Origin: Cohnella sp. SGD-V74
GTDB lineage: Bacteria; Bacillota; Bacilli; Paenibacillales; Paenibacillaceae
Assembly: GCF_003001675.1 (NCBI RefSeq)
Contig: NZ_PVYW01000003.1
Span: 186,001 to 250,000 of the forward strand
DNA: 64,000 nucleotides
Direction: 5' to 3'
Shown: positions 60,154 to 64,000 of the stretch, one piece after another
Layout of the letters: the number at the start of each line of letters is the position of its first letter
Position numbering within the stretch: the stretch's first letter is position 1
Made by a program: the position numbers and the translations under genes
The notes under the pieces: model-generated
Database searches by the model: none
The model's input: the letters and a program-made list of their open reading frames with translations, nothing else
What the model was told of the DNA's origin: nothing

Positions 60154-60169
60154 TGTGACGACGGTCACC
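60154..60169. promoter_or_regulatory. CRP/FNR-type box upstream of the maturase operon
   Basis: TGTGA-CGACGG-TCACC, one mismatch from consensus. On the minus strand TACATT (60127–60132) lies about 32 nt from its centre, as expected for the -10 of a class II FNR promoter, about 90 nt before the maturase start. Confidence 0.55.
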
Positions 60170-60204
60170 CTCTGCGGCAATAGCCGCTTCCTCCCCGACC
60201 GAAG

Positions 60205-61905
60205 CTACACTTTGAACTTGCGAACCTTCTCCGTCAGTCCGGCCGATACCGCCTCCAGAGTGCCGGCTTGCGCCGCGATGCGATCGACGTAGCCCGACTG
60301 CTCGTGCGCAGACGCCGCCACCTGCTGGGACGACGCGGCCGTCTGCTGGATGAACTGAACGAATTCCGTCGTCGCTTCGACCACCTCCTCTATGAAGTTC
60401 GCGACGTATTGCGAAATTTGCTGCAGCTCCTTCACGCTCTGCTCCGTGCGAACGACTTGCTCCGTGATGGAAGCAAGCGCTTCTCCTCCTTCATGCATAT
60501 AATCCGCCTGACGCTCGACCGCCTCCAGCGTATGCTCCATCGCGGATACCGTCTGCGCCGTTTCTTCCCGAATTTCGCCGACCATATCCGCGATCCGCTC
60601 CGCGGAAGCTTTGGACTGCTCGGCCAGCTTGCGCACCTCCCCGGCCACTACCGCGAAGCCTCTGCCCTGCTGTCCGGCCCTGGCCGCTTCGATAGCCGCA
60701 TTGAGGGCGAGCAGGTTCGTCTGGTAAGAGATTTGCGAGATAACGGTCACGATGCCGCCGATCTCCTCGGATCGTCCGCCCAGCGCGCGGATCGAACCAG
60801 CGGACTGCTTCACGGATTCCGTCACCGCGCGAAGATGCTCGACCGCTTCGCGAATAGCGGCTTCGCCGCGTCTCGCCTCGCCCGTGGACCGCACCGCCGC
60901 CGAGGCGGCCGAGCCGGCTTTGAGATTCCCGTTCGCGATCTCCCGCTTGGCGCGCTCCACCAGCTCGATCACCGAGCCGGCGCGCTCGACCTGCCGCATC
61001 GCCCCGGCCGCCACCTCGTCCACGGCCAGCGAAATCTGACGGGACGCCTCGCCCGTCCGCGCAGCCGTCTGCGTCAGTTCGCGGCTCGCTTCGGTTAATT
61101 GGTCGGACGTACGCATCATCCCTTGGGCCAGAGAGGACAAGTCGCCGACCATGCTCCCGAAGCTCTTGAACAGCTGTCCGGCTTCGTCCCGGCTCTTGAT
61201 CTCTCCCGACATCGCGGTGAAGTCGCCTCCGGCGACGCGGCGAACTTCCTCGTTCACGATTTTGAGCGGCGCGATCGTCCTTCGAACGAACAGAATCGTG
61301 ATCGCCGCGGCGACGAAGGGCAGCAGCAAGCAGATCAGCATCGTATCCCCGATCATCGTCCATGTCCGCTCGGCCAAAATCCCGGCGTCGAAATCGATCG
61401 CATTCAGCGCGATAAGCTCCCCGCTTGGGTCGTTATTCTCGAAGATCGGCGCGTAGCCGGTTATTCTCTTGCTGCCGGCGAATTCGTACACGCCGGAGTA
61501 GGCCGGATGCTTCATCGTACGAATCATATCAAGCGCTTCCGAATCCAGATAATAAGAATCTCCCGCCTTCACTCCCTGGGCCTGAAGCGAAGCATCCGCT
61601 GCCAGCACTGTGCCGTCCAGAGACAGGACGTATTGGTTCTTGAAGATTGGTTTCTGCGCGATCGTCCAGCTGATATCGCGCTGGACTTGGTCCAGGGGAG
61701 AATCGTCGCCGGAGGCCAGCTTCCGGATTGCCCCGGGGTCGAGAATGCCGATCGTAATGTTCGCGCAGCCGGTCAACTCCACGCCCGCCGCGGCCTTGAC
61801 CTGATTGTAGCTGTTCCAGTAGCTGACGAAGATGACGATGGCAGAACTGACGAGGACGATGGACAGGACGATAGCGGTCATTTTCCCAGTGATCCCGGCT
61901 TTCAT
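60205..61905 (-). CDS. Methyl-accepting chemotaxis protein
   Basis: 566 residues. One helix at about 10–30, an extracytoplasmic Cache-like sensor of about 150 residues (with [15 protein letters not shown]), a second helix near 187–210, HAMP (about 212–265), then the signalling domain with the hairpin tip [15 protein letters not shown]. Senses an external ligand and controls CheA. ATG 61905 follows GGAGGG; the promoter carries AGTGA-N6-TCACT with a perfect TATAAT, so the receptor may serve redox or anaerobic taxis. It is divergent from nrdG. Confidence 0.93.
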   Translation of the reverse strand: MKAGITGKMTAIVLSIVLVSSAIVIFVSYWNSYNQVKAAAGVELTGCANITIGILDPGAIRKLASGDDSPLDQVQRDISWTIAQKPIFKNQYVLSLDGTVLAADASLQAQGVKAGDSYYLDSEALDMIRTMKHPAYSGVYEFAGSKRITGYAPIFENNDPSGELIALNAIDFDAGILAERTWTMIGDTMLICLLLPFVAAAITILFVRRTIAPLKIVNEEVRRVAGGDFTAMSGEIKSRDEAGQLFKSFGSMVGDLSSLAQGMMRTSDQLTEASRELTQTAARTGEASRQISLAVDEVAAGAMRQVERAGSVIELVERAKREIANGNLKAGSAASAAVRSTGEARRGEAAIREAVEHLRAVTESVKQSAGSIRALGGRSEEIGGIVTVISQISYQTNLLALNAAIEAARAGQQGRGFAVVAGEVRKLAEQSKASAERIADMVGEIREETAQTVSAMEHTLEAVERQADYMHEGGEALASITEQVVRTEQSVKELQQISQYVANFIEEVVEATTEFVQFIQQTAASSQQVAASAHEQSGYVDRIAAQAGTLEAVSAGLTEKVRKFKV

Positions 61906-61943
61906 GATTCCCTCCAATAAATGGACTGTATGGTGACCGCTAG

Positions 61944-61986
61944 ATTATAGCAGAAAATGGTATTTCGGTTAGTGAGGAAGATCACT
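61944..61986 (-). promoter_or_regulatory. FNR-type promoter of the chemoreceptor gene
   Basis: AGTGA-GGAAGA-TCACT (61971–61986), a symmetric near match to TGTGA-N6-TCACA. On the minus strand a perfect TATAAT (61944–61949) is centred about 32 nt from the box centre, as in class II FNR promoters. Confidence 0.6.
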
Positions 61987-62039
61987 CGCTTGAGCGGGCT
62001 GCGGCATTGTGCGGATTTCGAAAATAAAATCGTCGACTT

Positions 62040-62086
62040 TGTGATTTTTATCACTTTACCGAAACAATATGTTGTATTACTATTCT
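62040..62086 (+). promoter_or_regulatory. FNR-type promoter of nrdG-nrdD
   Basis: TGTGA-TTTTTA-TCACT (62040–62055), one mismatch. TACTAT (62078–62083) lies about 33 nt from the centre of the box. Both genes downstream serve anaerobic nucleotide reduction, which makes FNR control plausible. Confidence 0.6.
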
Positions 62087-62163
62087 TTTCATCGCCTATA
62101 TATAGTGTCATTGGAACCAAGGAGGTGAGCCAGCGCTTATTTTCATGAAGGAGGGACTTGGGG

Positions 62164-62850
62164 ATGCTCGCTTTCTATCCCGGATTTACTCGCACGTTCG
62201 ACGATTTGCCTGGGCGCGTGTCTTTGCTTATCCACAGCTGGAACGGCTGCAATATGCGCTGCTTCGGCTGTCACAATTACGACGAGCTGATCGCCGCCAA
62301 ACCGGACGCGAGCCGGCTGACCGCCGCTCAGGCCGTCGAACGCATTCGGGCGAGCGCCGGGCTGTTCGACGCCCTGCTCGTCAGCGGAGGGGAATTTCTC
62401 GTCAACCGTACCGCCGATATGGCCGATTTCTTCAGCCAAGTGCGCGACGCGTTCGACGGTACCGTTATCGTGTACACGAACGGCACTTATCCGCACAAAT
62501 TGCGGATGCTGCTCGATCTTAGACTGATTGACGGCGTACATATCGATATGAAGCTTCCCTATCATCTGCTGGACCCCGTCGAAGACTCCGACGTCTATGA
62601 AGCGATTATCGGAACGGCGCCTTCCCGCCGAATGCACCGGGACATGCTCGAGTCCGTGGAAGCCGTCATCCGGCACAACGGCGAAGCCAGCCAGGTGCGA
62701 ACCGTGCGATACCCGCTGCTGAGCGACGAATACTTCGAGGAGATCCGCGCTTACGTGAACGAATTGAACGCCAAGCACGACAGTCGCGTTCCCTACTTTC
62801 TGAATCCGTATTATCCTCCGCAAGCCGCGCGGGGGCACTCACACTTTTGA
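62164..62850 (+). CDS. nrdG: Anaerobic ribonucleotide reductase activating protein (NrdG-type radical SAM)
   Basis: 228 residues. The radical SAM motif CNMRCFGCHN (near 30–39, CxxxCxxC) and VSGGEFLVN support generation of the glycyl radical on NrdD. The C-terminal part is ordinary in length. ATG 62164 has AAGGAGGG eight nt upstream; an in-frame TTG lies at 62158. It is co-transcribed with nrdD, which follows at 14 nt; this order, activase first, differs from E. coli nrdDG. Confidence 0.9.
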   Translation: MLAFYPGFTRTFDDLPGRVSLLIHSWNGCNMRCFGCHNYDELIAAKPDASRLTAAQAVERIRASAGLFDALLVSGGEFLVNRTADMADFFSQVRDAFDGTVIVYTNGTYPHKLRMLLDLRLIDGVHIDMKLPYHLLDPVEDSDVYEAIIGTAPSRRMHRDMLESVEAVIRHNGEASQVRTVRYPLLSDEYFEEIRAYVNELNAKHDSRVPYFLNPYYPPQAARGHSHF

Positions 62851-62864
62851 ATGGAGGATTCGCC

Positions 62865-64000
62865 ATGTTCAACCGTACAGAAGAAATCATCGAGACGTTC
62901 ACTTCCCCGTCGGAAACGAAGCAAGCCGATTATTTGAAACGGGAAAACAGCAACTTCGTCTACTCCCTGCCGCTGCTCCGGCACAATCTGACCAACTTCT
63001 CGGAGGAGCGCTATCTTCTGGACAACGTGCTGCCGGCCGCGCTGACCGAGCTGTACAGAGACGGCGTCGTCTACATTCACGACAAGCAGCTCAGCCCTTA
63101 CTGCCTGAGCGTGTCTTGCAAGGACATCGCGACCAAGGGCATTCCCACGCTGGCCAAAAACATGATGAGCTCGAAGCCGACCCGCAAGCTGGACACGCTG
63201 CTTCGGCATTTCAGCAACGTCGTCGTGCTCATGTCCCAGCAGGTGTCCGGAGCGGTCATGCTGTCGCAGATGACGACGATCTCGGCCTCTTATCTGTACG
63301 CGGAGGAACGCATACATGGCCGCAGCTTCACGGACGACGAGCTGACGCAATTATTCCAGAGCCTGATCTGGGAGATGAATATGCCGCTGCGCGGCGGCTC
63401 CCAATCGGCGTTCACCAACATTACGCTCGAATTCGGCAAGCCGTCCGACGAGATCAAGGACGAGCTCGTGATCATCGGCGGAGCGCCGCTCGACATCTCC
63501 TATCGCGACATCCCCGCCTCCTACTTCGACCGGATCAACAGCGCCGTCATCGAAGTGATGAAGGAGGGAACGGGCAACGGCATTCCGTTCACCTTCCCGC
63601 TGCTGACCGTGCCGATCGACGACGATTTCGACTACGGCAACCGCCTGTTTCTGGAGCTGCTCGACGGGATGTACCGCTGGGGCGGCGTCTACTTCGAGAA
63701 CTTCCGCACCGCTCCGTTCCGGGATGAACGCTATACCCGGCTGAATCCCTACTTGAAGCCGCGCGATCCGGAAGCGAGCCGCAGCCTGTGCTGCAGGCTG
63801 CAGATCGATTTGAACGTGCTGTCCCGGGTCGGCAGCGGCATCTTCGGCAGCTCGACCGGCTCGACCGGCGCGGTGCAGGTGCTGAACTTGAATCTGAACA
63901 GAATGCTGCTCGAATACGGCCATGACGAAAAAGCGCTGTTCTCCAAAATCGCCGAGATTCTGAACGTCATGCAGGAAGGCCATATGGCGAAGCGAAAATG
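62865..64000 (+). CDS. nrdD: Anaerobic ribonucleoside-triphosphate reductase NrdD, C-terminus cut by window edge
   Basis: First 378 residues only. Starts MFNRTEEIIETF with TGGAGG upstream. It has no N-terminal ATP-cone, which many NrdD proteins use for allosteric control, and goes directly into the class III barrel (NSNFVYSLPLLRHNL, YIHDKQLSPYCLSVSCKD, MSQQVSGAVMLSQM, GGSQSAFTNITLEFG). The glycyl radical region lies beyond the edge. Reduces NTPs in the absence of oxygen with formate or a thiol reductant. Confidence 0.92.
   Translation, partial: MFNRTEEIIETFTSPSETKQADYLKRENSNFVYSLPLLRHNLTNFSEERYLLDNVLPAALTELYRDGVVYIHDKQLSPYCLSVSCKDIATKGIPTLAKNMMSSKPTRKLDTLLRHFSNVVVLMSQQVSGAVMLSQMTTISASYLYAEERIHGRSFTDDELTQLFQSLIWEMNMPLRGGSQSAFTNITLEFGKPSDEIKDELVIIGGAPLDISYRDIPASYFDRINSAVIEVMKEGTGNGIPFTFPLLTVPIDDDFDYGNRLFLELLDGMYRWGGVYFENFRTAPFRDERYTRLNPYLKPRDPEASRSLCCRLQIDLNVLSRVGSGIFGSSTGSTGAVQVLNLNLNRMLLEYGHDEKALFSKIAEILNVMQEGHMAKRK

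Overview
The window is high-GC Firmicute chromosome, most likely Paenibacillaceae (Paenibacillus/Cohnella-like). The evidence is a spore-coat gene (cotE), the mutS–S41 protease–mutL–methyltransferase–miaA–hfq string, a COOH-NH2 ligase gene beside cotE, YlbF, YxcD and DUF309 proteins, and long non-coding tandem repeats between genes. I see no tRNA, rRNA or CRISPR array and no complete insertion sequence.

Layout. (1) 1–11.9 kb, all on the minus strand: class A PBP (cut by the left edge), hfq, miaA, an RsmJ-like methyltransferase, mutL, an S41 protease, mutS and fni. (2) 12.66–44.3 kb, all on the minus strand: a compact hybrid NRPS/PKS cluster. It starts with an Sfp-type phosphopantetheinyl transferase and a 4008-residue NRPS (FAAL-PCP-C-A-PCP-C-A-PCP-C-A-PCP plus half a C domain; predicted acyl-Ile-Ser-Ser). 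Next come three CPBP-family membrane proteins, a trans-acting malonyltransferase, a KS-ACP-C-A-PCP protein, a discrete ACP, an SDR, a stand-alone AMP ligase, two cysteine-transferase-like (BtrH_N-like) proteins, two divergent KASIII-like proteins, an M20 peptidase, an MFS exporter and a type II thioesterase. Many genes overlap by 4 nt. The cluster lies between cotE/amidoligase and mutS, genes that are neighbours in Bacillus. (3) 44.6–52 kb: amidoligase-domain protein, cotE, aromatic acid exporter, M32 carboxypeptidase, HesB-like protein, beta carbonic anhydrase, DUF309 and small proteins. (4) 52–64 kb: an anaerobic/denitrification island with HemY/CgoX, a BA_1875-like radical SAM protein, a NirK-type nitrite reductase lipoprotein, a V4R protein, a YlbF protein, a radical SAM/SPASM maturase followed by a 28-residue peptide gene and a hemerythrin, a chemoreceptor, and nrdG-nrdD (cut by the right edge).

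Two things stand out. The hybrid cluster has an unusual tailoring set (degenerate KASIII pair, BtrH-like pair, three CPBP proteins lacking the usual histidines, truncated C domain) and matches no pathway I recognise. The maturase–28-aa peptide–hemerythrin operon looks like an undescribed RiPP system; the peptide has no Cys or aromatic residue. It sits in a set of promoters that carry CRP/FNR-type palindromes (TGTGA-N6-TCACA or near matches), several with a plausible -10 at the distance expected for FNR activation.

Repeats include a 7-unit 51-bp array, a 9-unit 50-bp array bounded by inverted repeats, a 206-bp imperfect palindrome, and a CTGA-N6-GGGATA motif found on both sides of the biosynthetic cluster.
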